Of a stretch of DNA of 64,000 nt, positions 1 to 10,851 are shown one piece after another. A model generated the notes under the pieces. That model was not told the DNA's origin. It ran no database searches and saw nothing but the letters and a program-made list of their open reading frames with translations. The DNA comes from Anderseniella sp963700895 (GTDB lineage: Bacteria; Pseudomonadota; Alphaproteobacteria; Rhizobiales; Aestuariivirgaceae). The stretch spans positions 233,136 through 297,135 of the forward strand of contig CAVOZI010000004.1 in the NCBI GenBank assembly GCA_963700895.1, in the 5' to 3' direction. The first letter of the stretch is position 1, and each line of letters starts with the position of its first letter. Made by a program: the position numbers and the translations under genes.

Positions 1-661
1 GATGCGGTGGCGCTGGCCCATGCAGCGGACGAGCAGGGTAACCGTGTCGGAAGGCGATGCCTGGTTCGTCGGGGCGCAGAACTGCTTCGTGCACAGCCCG
101 GCCCGGCTGGCGGTGGTGCTGGGGCTCGACGACGTGGTGGTCGTTGATACCGCCGATGCCGTGCTGGTGGCCGCGAAGGATAAGGCAGAACAGGTCAAGG
201 CCGTGGTCGACCGGCTGCAGTCGGCCAGTCGCCCCGAGTTTGCCGAGCACCGCAAGGTGGCCCGGCCCTGGGGAACATTCGAAGGCATCGATCGCGGCGA
301 GCGCTACCAGGTCAAGCGCATCACCGTGAAGCCGGGGGCGCAGCTGTCACTGCAGTACCACCATCACCGGGCCGAGCACTGGATCGTGGTGAAGGGCACG
401 GCGAAGGTGACGCGCGATGACGAAACCTTCCTGCTGCGCGAGAACGAGAGCACCTACATTCCGCTGGGCGCGGTGCACCGGCTGGAGAATCCGGGCAAGA
501 CAGACCTCGAGCTGATCGAGGTGCAGTCCGGCGCCTACCTGGGTGAAGACGACATCGTCCGGGTCGAGGACGTCTATGGCCGCGAGCCGGTGCCGGGCGC
601 TCCGGGCGTCAAGGGCGGATCGACCACCCCTGCCGGGCTCAAGGGAAAGCGACGCTGGTGA
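1..661 (+). CDS. manC: Mannose-1-phosphate guanylyltransferase / mannose-6-phosphate isomerase, C-terminal part
   Basis: This is the 3' part of a type II bifunctional enzyme that isomerises fructose-6-P to mannose-6-P and makes GDP-mannose from mannose-1-P and GTP. The visible part is the end of the nucleotidyltransferase domain (NCFVHSPARL, then GLDDVVVVDT and DAVLVA) and the cupin isomerase domain (RPWGTFEGIDRG, YHHHRAEHW, STYIPLGAVHRLENPG). The 5' end lies outside the window. Bases 1-48 read in a different frame (DAVALAHAADEQGN) from the rest, so a one-base indel lies near 47. The stop overlaps the next start (GTGA). It supplies GDP-mannose for gmd/fcl downstream. Confidence 0.9.
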   Translation, partial: MRWRWPMQRTSRVTVSEGDAWFVGAQNCFVHSPARLAVVLGLDDVVVVDTADAVLVAAKDKAEQVKAVVDRLQSASRPEFAEHRKVARPWGTFEGIDRGERYQVKRITVKPGAQLSLQYHHHRAEHWIVVKGTAKVTRDDETFLLRENESTYIPLGAVHRLENPGKTDLELIEVQSGAYLGEDDIVRVEDVYGREPVPGAPGVKGGSTTPAGLKGKRRW

Positions 662-1976
662 TCACCCGGCCGAAGCTTGCCCGCGAACAGCCATTCGTGA
701 CGGCGCTGCCGGAAGGGCTTGAGCAGCACCGGCCGGTACAGCTGGTGTCGCGCATCTGGTTCCAGCTGCTGGGGGGATTGCTGTTTGCCGTGCTGGTGCC
801 GGCACTGGCCCGCTGGCCCGTCAGCAATGTCCTGCCATCAGACAGCCTCAGCAGTCTGCAGTACGCCATGCTCGGCTCCGTGGTGGCGCTGGTGACGGGC
901 TACTGGGCCCTGCGCCAGATGATTGTCTATCCCGGGGTGCAGGCGACGCAATTCATTGTGCCAACCTTTGCGGTGAGCTACGCGGTCATCATCGTGGTGT
1001 TCTTCTTCCTGCGCATTGACTATTCGCGCTACCAGTTCGTGGCAAGCTTCGCCGTTGCAATCGCCTGGTTCTATGCCTGCTTCCTGCTCAGCCGGCGGGG
1101 ACTGCGCCAGCGCTTCGGCCTGGTGCAGCTTGGCAATACCAGGGGGTTGCAGACGATCCCCTCGGTTGACTGGATGGCAATGAAATCGCCGTCCTGGCCA
1201 GAACGGCGGGTTGACGGGATCGTTGTCGACCTGAGGGCCGAGCTGTCCGATGCCTGGCAGCGGTTCATTGCCGATTGCACGCTGAAGGGCATCCCGGTCT
1301 ATCATGTCAAGCAGATGGCCGAGGCGCTGACCGGCAAGGTCGAGATCGATCACTTGTCAGAGAACAGTCTCGGCTCGATCCTGCCGTCCCTGCTTTACCT
1401 GAAGGTGAAGCGGTCGATCGACGTGATCCTGGCCGTCCTGGTCTTCCCGGTGTTTGCGGTGATCATCTGGCTTGCCGCGCTGGCCATCAGGCTCGACAGC
1501 AAGGGGCCGGTCTATTTCTACCAGCTGCGGCGCGGGTTCCGGGGCCAGACTTTCGGGTGGTGAAGCTCAGGACCATGCATGTGGACGCGGACCGGATGGG
1601 CAGCCAGTTTACCGCCGACAATGACCCGCGCATCACCCGGGTGGGCAGGGTGCTGAGAAAGTACCGCATCGATGAACTGCCGCAGATCATCAATATCCTT
1701 GCCGGCGAAATGAGCTGGATCGGGCCGCGGCCGGAAGCGGTTGAGCTGTCGCAGTGGTACGAGCGCGAGGTGCCGTTCTACGTCTACCGGCATATCGTGC
1801 GCCCGGGCATCACCGGCTGGGCGCAGGTCAACCAGGGCAACGTGGCCGAGGTCGAGGCAGCGACCTACAAGCTCCATTACGACTTTTACTACATCAAGCA
1901 CTTTTCACCGTGGCTGGATGTGCTAATCACCGCCAAGACCATCCGGACCGTGCTGACCGGGTTCGGATCTAAGTGA
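658..1976 (+). CDS. Priming sugar-phosphate transferase (polyprenyl-phosphate glycosyl-1-phosphate transferase), frameshifted
   Basis: It probably transfers a sugar-1-phosphate onto undecaprenyl phosphate, starting the repeat unit at the inner membrane. The N-terminal part has about four hydrophobic segments. A further membrane segment (around residues 258-280) leads into the bacterial sugar transferase domain, with KLRTMHVDAD, DPRITRVGRVLRKYRIDELPQ and the signature GPRPE, then PGITGWAQVNQG. Two frames must be joined: the first ends TFGW-stop near 1560 and the second supplies RVVKLRTMH. One missing base near 1555 restores TFRVVKLRTMH. The joined length of about 439 residues is normal. The start is GTG, overlapping the manC stop. 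Confidence 0.88.
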
Positions 1977-1998
1977 GCCTGGCAAGGAGAGTTTGCAG

Positions 1999-3365
1999 AT
2001 GAACGTGACCGTGATCGGGGCAGGCTATGTGGGCCTGGTATCGGCCGCCTGTTTTGCCGAGTTCGGCTTTTCTGTCACCTGTGTCGACAAGGAAGAGCGA
2101 AAGATCGCCGCCCTGAAGGACGGCAGGATCCCGATCTACGAGCCGGGACTGGAGCAGGTGGTGCACACCAACTACCAGGCGGGCCGGCTCGCCTTCACCA
2201 CCGACCTGGCACCGGCGGTGGCTCAGGCCGACGTGGTGTTCATCGCGGTGGGTACGCCGACGCGCCGCGGCGAGGACGCCGCCGACCTGTCCTACGTGTT
2301 CGGGGCCGGCGGAAGAGATTGCCAGGGCCATGGACGGCTTCACCGTGGTGGTCACCAAGTCCACCGTGCCGGTGGGCACCGCCCAGAAACTCAAAAGCCT
2401 GATCGAGCAGACCCGACCGGATGCGGACTTCGAGGTGGCCTCCAACCCGGAGTTCCTGCGGGAAGGCTCGGCGGTGGACGATTTCCTCAGGCCCGACCGG
2501 GTGGTGATCGGGGTAAGCTCGGACCGTGCCAAGGCGCCGCTGGAACAGCTCTATCGTCCGCTGAGCCGGTCAGACGTGCCGATCGTGTTCACCTCGTGCC
2601 AGGCGGCGGAAGTAATCAAGTACGCCGCCAACACCTACCTCGCCACCCGCATCGGTTTCGTCAACCAGCTCGCCGACCTGTGTGAGAAGGTCGATGCCAA
2701 TATCACCGACGTGGTGCGTGGCATGGGGCTCGACAAGCGGATCGGCCAGCACTACCTGCACCCGGGCCCCGGCTTCGGCGGGTCGTGTTTTCCCAAGGAC
2801 ACAAGGGCGCTGATGGTCACGGCACGCGAACATGGCGCACCGTTCACCGTGGTCGAGGAGGTGATCGCGGCCAACGAGCGGCGCAAGCGCGAGCTTGCCC
2901 CGAAGGTCTGCCGGGCGCTGGGCGGAGCGATCAAGGGCAAGCGCATTGCCGTGCTCGGCATTGCCTTCAAGGCGGACACCGATGACATCCGCGATGCGGC
3001 TGCGCTGGTGCTGATCCCCGACCTGCAGCGGCTCGGTGCCACGGTCGTCGGCGTTTGATCCAGCAGCGATGGACAATGCCCGGACGGTACTCGACGACGT
3101 GCAGTGGTGCGCCGATGCCTATTCGGCCGTGGTGGACGCGGACGCGGTGGTGATCCTCACCGAGTGGAACGAGTTCCGCGGCCTGGACCTTGAGCGGCTG
3201 GCGAAGTCGATGCGCACACCGGTGATGGTGGACTTCCGCAACCTGTTCTCGCTGTCCGATGTCAGGGGGACCGGGCTTACCTACCATTCGCTGGGCCGGG
3301 CGACCATTGTCCCGGCGGCCAGGGCAGACGACAGGATTGTGGTCGTCAAGAGCGCGTCGTCATGA
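1999..3365 (+). CDS. ugd: UDP-glucose 6-dehydrogenase, two frameshifts
   Basis: It oxidises UDP-glucose to UDP-glucuronate with two NAD+, feeding the UDP-xylose and UDP-galacturonate branches in this window. The N-terminal Rossmann motif GAGYVGLVSAACFAE, the FIAVGTPT segment, STVPVGT, ASNPEFLREGSA, the catalytic-cysteine motif PGFGGSCFPKDT and C-terminal GIAFKADTDDIR are all present. Single extra bases near 2308 (frame change before AEEIARAMDG) and near 3050 (before AFDPAAMDNAR) split the reading frame in three. The joined length of about 455 residues fits the family. AAGGAG lies 9 bases before the ATG at 1999, which decides this start. Confidence 0.92.
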
Positions 3366-3420
3366 TCTTGGATTCTGCACCCATCGTTGAGCTGATGCAG
3401 CGCGCAGCGGACCACGAGAC

Positions 3421-4486
3421 ATGACCAGACGCGCCCTGATCACCGGCATCACCGGCCAGGACGGGGCCTACCTGGCCGAGCTGCTGCTCGACAAGGGGTA
3501 CGAGGTGCACGGGGTGAAGCGGCGCTCGTCGTCGTTCAACACCGGGCGCATCGATCACCTCTACCATGACCCGCACGAGCAGGGGGTCAGGATGTTCCTG
3601 CACTATGGCGACATGACCGACGCCACCAACCTGATCCGGCTGATGCAGGAAATCCAGCCGGACGAGGTCTACAACCTGGCCGCCCAGTCCCACGTGCAGG
3701 TGAGCTTCGAGACGGCGGAGTACACGGCCAATGCCGACGGCATCGGCACGCTGCGGCTGCTCGAGGCGATGCGGCTGCTGAAGCTCGGCGACAAGACGCG
3801 GTTCTACCAGGCCTCGACCTCGGAGCTCTATGGCAAGGTGCAGGAGGTGCCGCAGTCGGAGACGACGCCGTTCTATCCGCGCTCTCCTTACGCGGCGGCC
3901 AAGCTCTACGCCTACTGGATCACGGTGAACTACCGCGAGGCCTATGGCTTCCATGCCTCCAACGGCATCCTGTTCAACCACGAAAGCCCGATCCGCGGCG
4001 AGACCTTCGTCACCCGCAAGATCACCAGGGCGGTGGCAGCGATTCATCTGGGCGTGCAGGACAAGCTCTATCTCGGCAACCTCGATGCCAAGCGCGACTG
4101 GGGCCATGCGCGTGATTATGTCGAGGGGATGTGGCGCATCCTGCAGCAGGATGAGCCGGACGACTACGTGCTGGCCACCGGCGAAACCCAGACGGTGCGC
4201 TCGTTCGTCGAGAAGGCATTTGCCGAGGTGGGCACCATCATCGTGTGGTCAGGCGAAGGTGTCGACGAAGTGGGCAAGGACGCTGCCACGGGACGGGAAC
4301 TGGTGCTGGTCGATCCGCAGGTACTTCCGGCCCACGGAAGTGGACCTGCTGATCGGCGATCCGACCAAGGCCAAGGCGAAGCTGGGCTGGCAGGCGACAA
4401 CGACACTGCAGGAGCTGGTGTCGGAAATGGTGGCCGAAGACCTCAAGACCGTGGCCGAGGAGCAGCGCAAGAACCGGTATGAGTGA
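3421..4486 (+). CDS. gmd: GDP-mannose 4,6-dehydratase, frameshifted near the 3' end
   Basis: It converts GDP-D-mannose to GDP-4-keto-6-deoxy-D-mannose, the first step to GDP-L-fucose. It is an extended SDR with an N-terminal GITGQDGAYLAELLL NAD(P)-binding loop, KRRSSSFNT, the STSELYG catalytic Ser/Thr region, YPRSPYAAAKLYAYW (YxxxK) and NHESPIRGETFVTRKI. Near 4316 an extra A turns DPRYFRPTEVDLLIGDP out of frame; removing it restores the normal C-terminus ending near 4486. The total is about 355 residues. Its stop overlaps the fcl start by 8 bases, so the two are translationally linked. Confidence 0.94.
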
Positions 4487-5538
4487 GCCGATCTACAGTC
4501 TCCAGGGCAAGCGGGTGTGGGTCGCCGGTCACCGCGGCATGGTCGGCTCGGCGCTGGTGCGGCGGCTGGCCGAAGAAGGCTGCACGATCGTGGTGGTGCC
4601 ACGCGACCAGCTCGACCTGGTCCGCCAGGCCGACGTCGAGGCGTGGATGGCGACCCACAAGCCGGAGGTGGTGTTCCTGGCTGCCGCCAAGGTGGGCGGC
4701 ATCCAGGCCAACAACACTTGGCCGGCGCAGTTCCTCTATGACAACGTGATGATGGAAGCTAACGTCATCCACGCGGCGTGGAGGACGGGGGTGGAGAAGC
4801 TGGTGTTCCTGGGCTCCACCTGCATCTACCCGAAGCTGGCGCCACAGCCGATCCCCGAAGAAGCGCTGCTGACGGGTGAGCTGGAGCCCACCAACGAGTG
4901 GTATGCCATTGCCAAGATCGCCGGCATCAAGCTTTGCCAGGCTTACCGAAGACAATATGGCTGCGACTTCATCGCGGCGCAGCCGACCAACCTGTACGGG
5001 CCGGGGGACAATTACGAGCTGGAGACCAGCCACGTGCTGCCGGCACTGTTGAGGAAAGCCCATGAGGCGAAGCTCAACCAGTCACCGACGCTGGGCGTGT
5101 GGGGGTCGGGCACGCCGTTGCGGGAGTTCCTGCACGTTGATGACCTGGCTGATGCGGTCGTTTTTCTTGGCAAAGCAGTACTCGGGCGACAGCCATATCA
5201 ATGTCGGCTCGGGCGAGGAGGTATCGATCCGCGCGCTGGCCGAGCTGATCTGCCAGGTTGTGGGGTTTGAGGGCAAGCTCGAGTTCGATGCCTCGAAGCC
5301 CGATGGCACGCCTCTGAAACTCGCTGACGTGTCGAAACTCAAGGCGCTGGGCTGGGACCGGGCCCGGCCACTGAGGGACGGCGTGGAACAGACCTACGCT
5401 GATTTCCTCGAGAACGCGGCCACGTCCAGGTCAGTGATGTCGATGCGCGGCATGCTGAAACGGGAAGGCCAGGCACCGAAGTCGTTGGAGGACATGCAGC
5501 GTGGTGTTGAACAGGGCGCCATCAAGGGCGGCAGTTAG
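4479..5538 (+). CDS. fcl: GDP-L-fucose synthase with a foreign C-terminal tail, frameshifted
   Basis: It epimerises and reduces GDP-4-keto-6-deoxymannose to GDP-L-fucose with NADPH. The sequence shows GHRGMVGSALVRRL, AAAKVGGIQANN, GSTCIYPKLAPQPI, NEWYAIAKIAGIK (YxxxK) and the AAQPTNLYGPGDNY region. A surplus T in the run of five Ts near 5163 breaks the frame before LAKQYSGDSHINVGSGEE. The enzyme normally ends near ...EQTYADFLEN. Here about 35 extra residues follow (from roughly 5420) that look like the C-terminal end of an AbrB/MazE-type antitoxin (MLKREGQAP, SLEDMQRGVEQGA). The joined length is about 353 instead of the usual 310-325 residues. Confidence 0.9.
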
Positions 5539-5617
5539 TGGGTGAGGTCGTTCCGGGTTACAGCTTGCGAGTTGCCTGGCGCATGATGGTGATTTGTTCG
5601 TCTGATGGGAAAGCAGG

Positions 5618-5851
5618 ATGGTTAGGGCAATGGTGATCGACCGCAAGGGCCGGCAGATCATCTGCCTGCCGGACAGTGTCCGCCTGCCTGCGGGCACGCG
5701 GCTCGTCGACATCACCCGTCAGGGCCGGGCGCTCAGGCTGGTGCCGAGCCAGGACAGTTGGGCTGAGTGGTTCGAGGCAGCCGGCGTCAGCGCGGACTTC
5801 ATGGCCAGGCGCGAGCAGCCAGCAGCGGACCTGAGGTCCGACCAGGACTGA
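5618..5851 (+). CDS. vapB: VapB-type antitoxin (AbrB fold), without a VapC partner
   Basis: This 77-residue protein has the SpoVT/AbrB DNA-binding pattern of VapB antitoxins: DRKGRQIICLPDSVRLPAGTR, a hydrophobic strand ending RLVPS, and the tail SWAEWFEAAGV..DFMARREQP that normally contacts the toxin. In the family the antitoxin usually represses its own operon and neutralises a PIN-domain RNase encoded immediately downstream. Here the overlapping downstream frame encodes only 40 residues with no PIN acidic residues, and the next gene is unrelated, so it appears orphaned. ATG 5630 is an alternative start. Confidence 0.75.
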   Translation: MVRAMVIDRKGRQIICLPDSVRLPAGTRLVDITRQGRALRLVPSQDSWAEWFEAAGVSADFMARREQPAADLRSDQD

Positions 5852-5973
5852 TGCCGTGGCTTACAGCGGACCAGGCAGGATGGGCTCAAGCAGCGTCAGC
5901 GATAGACCATCCTGCCAAGGGGAAGTGGCGTTATCGGGCGTTTGGCATGAAACCAGAGGTGGCTAACAGGTGA
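5851..5973 (+). CDS. 40-residue ORF overlapping vapB and the next gene, unknown
   Basis: The ATG overlaps the vapB stop (TGATG) and its own stop overlaps the GTG of the following gene, the arrangement expected of a co-translated operon member in the vapC position. The product is 40 residues, rich in Trp and Ala (PWLTADQAGWAQ), and resembles no family I know. It could be a remnant left by deletion of vapC, or no gene at all. Confidence 0.3.
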   Translation: MPWLTADQAGWAQAASAIDHPAKGKWRYRAFGMKPEVANR

Positions 5974-6641
5974 ACAAGGCAAAACCGGACCTCACGAAAT
6001 TCGGTGAAACCGTCTGGGCCAGCATCAAGTCTGATCCCTTGGGCAGCCGAACCAAGCGAGACATGGAACTGTCCATGCTGGGCGCTGCCATCGACAGTGG
6101 ACTGGTGGCGGCAGAACCCGCCGCAGTGGCAGCTGCCTTCCGCATCACCCTGTCCAGGGCGCATGGCTACCTGACTGACCTGGCACTCAGGAAGGGCGAA
6201 CTCTCCGACACCGAGGCAGTCGAGATGCTGCGTGATGAGCTCAAGGGCGAGGTCACGATCGAGAACAATCACCTCTGCATCCCCATCCGTGATGCAGCCC
6301 TGCGGTTGTGGATTGAGCGCAAGGCATCTGCTGCCCGACTGAACTCGGGCGAAAGCATTCGTCGGGATCTGGTCAAACTGACACCGCGTGGCCTCGGCAG
6401 CTTGCTGGATCAGGCCGACGGTTTGCGGCCGGTCAAGGTCGCCGTGAAGGATGCTGTAGAGCGTATCAAGCAAGCCACCGATGACGAGGTACTTCAAAGC
6501 CGAGCTGGACAAGAAATTCGCCGGCAAGAGATCTTGGCGAGAGGCGCTGGCAGATGCCGACAGGCTGTTCTCTCTGGCCGACAAAGGCATCTCAGCGGCA
6601 AAGATCTTTGGGCCGTTCCTGACTGCGGCACTCGTAGAGTG
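5970..6641 (+). CDS. Conserved hypothetical protein with an HTH-like segment, frameshifted
   Basis: I do not recognise the family. The GTG start has GAGGTGG upstream and overlaps the previous stop. Residues 35-75 (AAIDSGLVAAEPAAVAAAF, SRAHGYLTDLALRKGEL) look like a helix-turn-helix, and a conserved-looking stretch IPIRDAALRLWIERK follows. Near 6490 the frame changes: the alternative reading (YFKAELDKKFAGKRSW to GPFLTAALVE, stop at 6641) has a much more protein-like composition than the Arg/Gln-rich original frame, which runs to 6704. The joined product is about 223 residues. It lies in an apparent operon with the orphan antitoxin; a partner or regulatory role is only an inference. Confidence 0.55.
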
Positions 6642-6700
6642 ATCATCACGAAATTCGTTACTGGTGACGCTTCACTAGCCCAGCCGGTCCGAAGGGCGAG

Positions 6701-7660
<960 letters not shown>

Positions 7661-7700
7661 GGGGCATAATATCGTTTCATAAGCGAGGAATTAGAACTGA

Positions 7701-9129
7701 ATGATGTCTTTGGGCAGCAGCCAGCTCGCAAAACGCCAAACTGCGTCCATACTGCTGTTTGGTCTCTTTGCGCTATACGGCCCATCAATCAGAATTTTCG
7801 GCGAGTTCCGCTACGTTGAGATCGTTGTGCTGTTCTTGCTTGCGATCAACTTCCGTCAAGCGCTCCGATATGTGGGCAAATGGGAGAAGCTGTTTGCAGT
7901 TCTGTTTCTGCTAACGGCATTCATGCATGTGATTTCGGATCTCGTGAACGACGCAAGCATCGAAGGAACACTCAAACGCAGTTTCACATACATCATCCTT
8001 GCACTGCTCACCATCAGCATCCGCTACCTGTCGCGCGGCGATCCGAGGCGACTGAGGTGGATTTCTCGCAGGTTACTGTTTGAGTTATGTCACTGTTCTC
8101 TTTTTGGGACAATCCGCTAGTAGGAATTATGAGTTTCAAGCGTGGCGTTTGGGTCTTGGAACAGCAGCTACGGTAGCAATTTGCCTATTTCCGCTTTGGA
8201 AGCCACAGACATACCGTTTTGTAGGTCCAGCATTGTTGGCAATGAGCATTGTTCACATTATGTCTTCGGGCAGAGCTCTTGCTGCAATAGTCGCTGTTTC
8301 TGGCCTATTTGCAATTTGGAGTAACATTTTTGGTCGTGTATTGCCCCCAAACATTAAGCCTTTCAGATTTTTAGTTATTTGCTTATTTGGATTACTGAAT
8401 ATATTTATTATTTATGAGGGTGCAAAATGGGCTACGCAAGAGCGTCTATTTTCACCTGAACTTCAAAGGAAGATGGAGCGGCAATTGTCAAACCCGTATG
8501 GGCTCCTGGCAGCAGGTCGACCGGATACGTTTGCAGCACTTCACGGAATCCAGAAAAGTCCGGTGCTCGGGTTTGGCTCAACCAATGCCGATCCGGACGT
8601 AATGTCACTTTACCGAAACATTGTTGTATCCACTTACAGTAGAGAAGGTTGGGCCGAGGCATATAGGGAGTTGCTAGCATCTCGAGAATGGAGTTTGGGG
8701 ACGCCCAGCCATAGTCATGTGTTCGGTGCATGGGTGGATGCAGGCGTTTTTGCTGCGATTTCCTGGATAGTCGTGTTTGTTTTTGCAGCTTACGTTCTGT
8801 TTCGCTCGGTTGGGTGGTATCACCCGATGGTCCCGCTCTTTATCCTTATTTCGATGTTCTGCTTGTGGGATTTGCTTTTTTCTCCAGGCCCAATCAGAAT
8901 GGATATTGCAATTCGATTGGCTGTTTTAATTTATGCCGCCGAACTACTTCGGCAGATCGATGCAAGCAAGCAACAGGAACTCGCTCGAACTAACCGTCGT
9001 TCGCAGTTGCAGTTTCGGTGCAAGAAGCTTGTAGCAGGATGCCGAGACATCGCTCCCAAATACTTTCCAGGGAAAACAACAATACATTCAATACGGCTGT
9101 GGATTGTCATGTCCCGACGGTTGGCTTAA
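7701..9129 (+). CDS. O-antigen/EPS polymerase-like membrane protein (Wzy/ligase family), frameshifted
   Basis: It is an integral membrane protein with roughly ten hydrophobic segments, no soluble domain at the ends and a long loop around residues 250-340. The loop contains GRPDTFAALHGIQKSPVLGFGSTN and SHSHVFGAWVDAGVFAAISW, the pattern of the Wzy_C/O-antigen ligase loop. It probably polymerises lipid-linked repeats in the periplasm. An extra A near 8061 breaks the frame; removal gives RLRWFLAGYCLSYVTVLFLGQ. Base composition is clearly more AT-rich than the neighbours, as is common for Wzy genes. The C-terminal 25 or so codons overlap the start of the following broken gene, so the true end is uncertain. 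Confidence 0.72.
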
Positions 9130-9733
9130 CTTCGATGTTTCACCACGGCTTAGAGCCGAGAGCATGCCGGTTTTGGGCTCAATCATCCGTCGTTCAGGCA
9201 AGATCGCTGTTTCCGGCAAACGTCATGTACGGCGACATTGTCGCTGGGACTGCCGATCCCGCCGCTCGGCCGCGGGTGTTTATTGCAGCCATGTGCTCGA
9301 ACATCTCGATCGGGCGAGCGTGGTCAAAGGCGCTCGCGAATACGTATTGCTGCTGCGAGCCCGGCGGCATCTTTCGGCTCGTCGTGCCCGATCTGCCTGG
9401 CGGGCGCGTAAATTCATCGAGGCCACACGAGCGCGGCACTCCCGACGCAGCCGATGAATTCATGCACACGACCTATCTCGGTGTGGAGTTTCGCCGGTGT
9501 CCGGTGTTGTCGGTCGCATGCGTCAGATGTACGGCAACAGCGCCCATCGCTGGATGTACGATTATGCGCTATGGCCCACCTGCTCGACGAGGCCGGCTTC
9601 GTCGCAGATCCGGCGCTGCAAGTTCGGCGACGCGGACGACCCGATGTTCGCACAGGTCGAGGAGGAGGGCCGCTTCCATGACACCGGCAACGAGGAACTC
9701 GCGGTCGAGGCACGTCGGCCGATGGTGCGATGA
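9050..9733 (+). pseudogene. SAM-dependent methyltransferase, broken by many frameshifts
   Basis: Pieces in two or three frames assemble into a class I methyltransferase: YIQYGCGLSCPDGWLNFDVSP (a common opening of this EPS-locus family), ARSLFPANVMYGDI, GVYCSHVLEHLD (acidic/His post-motif), EPGGIFRLVVPDL, DEFMHTTYLG, GRMRQMYGNSAHRWMYDY and RRCKFGDADDPMFAQVEEEGRFH. At least five frame changes occur within about 650 bases. The substrate is probably a sugar in the polysaccharide. Either the gene is dead or the sequence here is poor; the residues kept between breaks are well conserved, which favours error or very recent decay. Confidence 0.6.
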
Positions 9734-10851
9734 AGATCGCCATATCATCCGTCGCCGGGCCGCCGCGCGATCCCGGACGTGGTCGAATGCACCTGCGCAC
9801 ATGATCGGGGTGCTGGAAGCCTCGGGCGCCGAAGTCGTAGCGATTGACAGTTCCTGTCTCGGGAAAGTTCGACAAGGCGTGATGGCGGCGGGCAATCTGG
9901 CGCGTGGCTATCCTTGGAACGCTGTCAGCTGGTTCGAGCCAGCCCGTCGCAGGCGCGGCCGCATCGTGGCCGAGGCCACCCGGGCCGCTGGCTGCGACCT
10001 GGTACTGTGCACCGGCACACTCGATGCACCCTTCGACCACGGCATCGACTATGCCATCTGGCTCGACAACACGTTCGCGCTTCTGCAACGCAGCGCGGTC
10101 GCGCTGCCCTACCGCCAGGTCGGCCGTCGCCGAGATCGAACGGCTCGAACGAATCGCGCTTAAGGGTGCGCGCGTCGTCTGCCGTTCTCCGAGCACGTCC
10201 GGGAGAGCATCGTCGAGGACTATGGCGTGCCCGCCGAACGGGTACGCGCCATCGGCTGCGGCTCCGGTCCGCTGCCGCCGTTCGAGGGCAAAAAGGATTT
10301 TTCGAAGGGCCACTTGCTGTTCGTCGCCAAGCACCTGTTCTCCTCGAAAGGCTGGCGACTTGCTGCTCGAAGCTTTTCCACTGATCCGGGCACAACGGCC
10401 GCAGACGAAACTGGTGCTGATCGGCAATGACGAGGCGAAGCAGAAGGCCGCCGGTATGGAAGGTGTTGAGGTGCACGGTTTCGTGGAACGCCAGACGCTG
10501 AACAGGTTTTTCCATGATGCTGCCATGCTGGTCCAGCCCATGCTAGCCGATCCGTGGGGCCAAGTTTATCTCGAGGCGATGAAGGCGCGTGCCGTTGTGG
10601 TGAGCCTAGACGTGGCGGCTGTGCCAGAACTGACCTGTAGCGGAAAGTACGGCGTGATGGTGCCGGAGCCAAAGCCGGAGATTATTGCCCAGGCCGTCCT
10701 GGACCTCTACGCACGGTCACAGTCCGAGCTTGATGCCATGACGCGCGAAGCTCAGGCGCGGGTGGTCGGGCTGCACGGCTGGAAGGCGGTTGGAGAGCGT
10801 GCCGTCTCAGCGCTTGGGCTCGATACCAATACATCGGCAGCTGCGGAATGA
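9730..10851 (+). pseudogene. Family 4 glycosyltransferase, several frameshifts
   Basis: A GT-B glycosyltransferase assembled from several frame pieces: start MKIAISSVAGPPRDPGRGR, IGVLEASGAEVVAIDSS, LPYRQVG, VPAERVRAIGCGSGPLPPFEG, KGHLLFVAKHLFSSKG, then one long clean stretch LLLEAFPLIRAQRPQTKLVLIG to the end. The C-terminal stretch has the donor-site pattern MLVQPMLADPWGQVYLEAMKA (E-x7-E-like). Breaks are near 9.80, 10.13, 10.17 and 10.36 kb. The ATG overlaps the methyltransferase stop, and its own stop overlaps the sulfotransferase ATG (ATGA), so the operon order is tight. Confidence 0.65.

Noticed and set aside
9414..10541. A 375-codon minus-strand frame in the broken methyltransferase/glycosyltransferase region
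   Set aside because: It opposes family-like pieces on the plus strand and has no domain features of its own.
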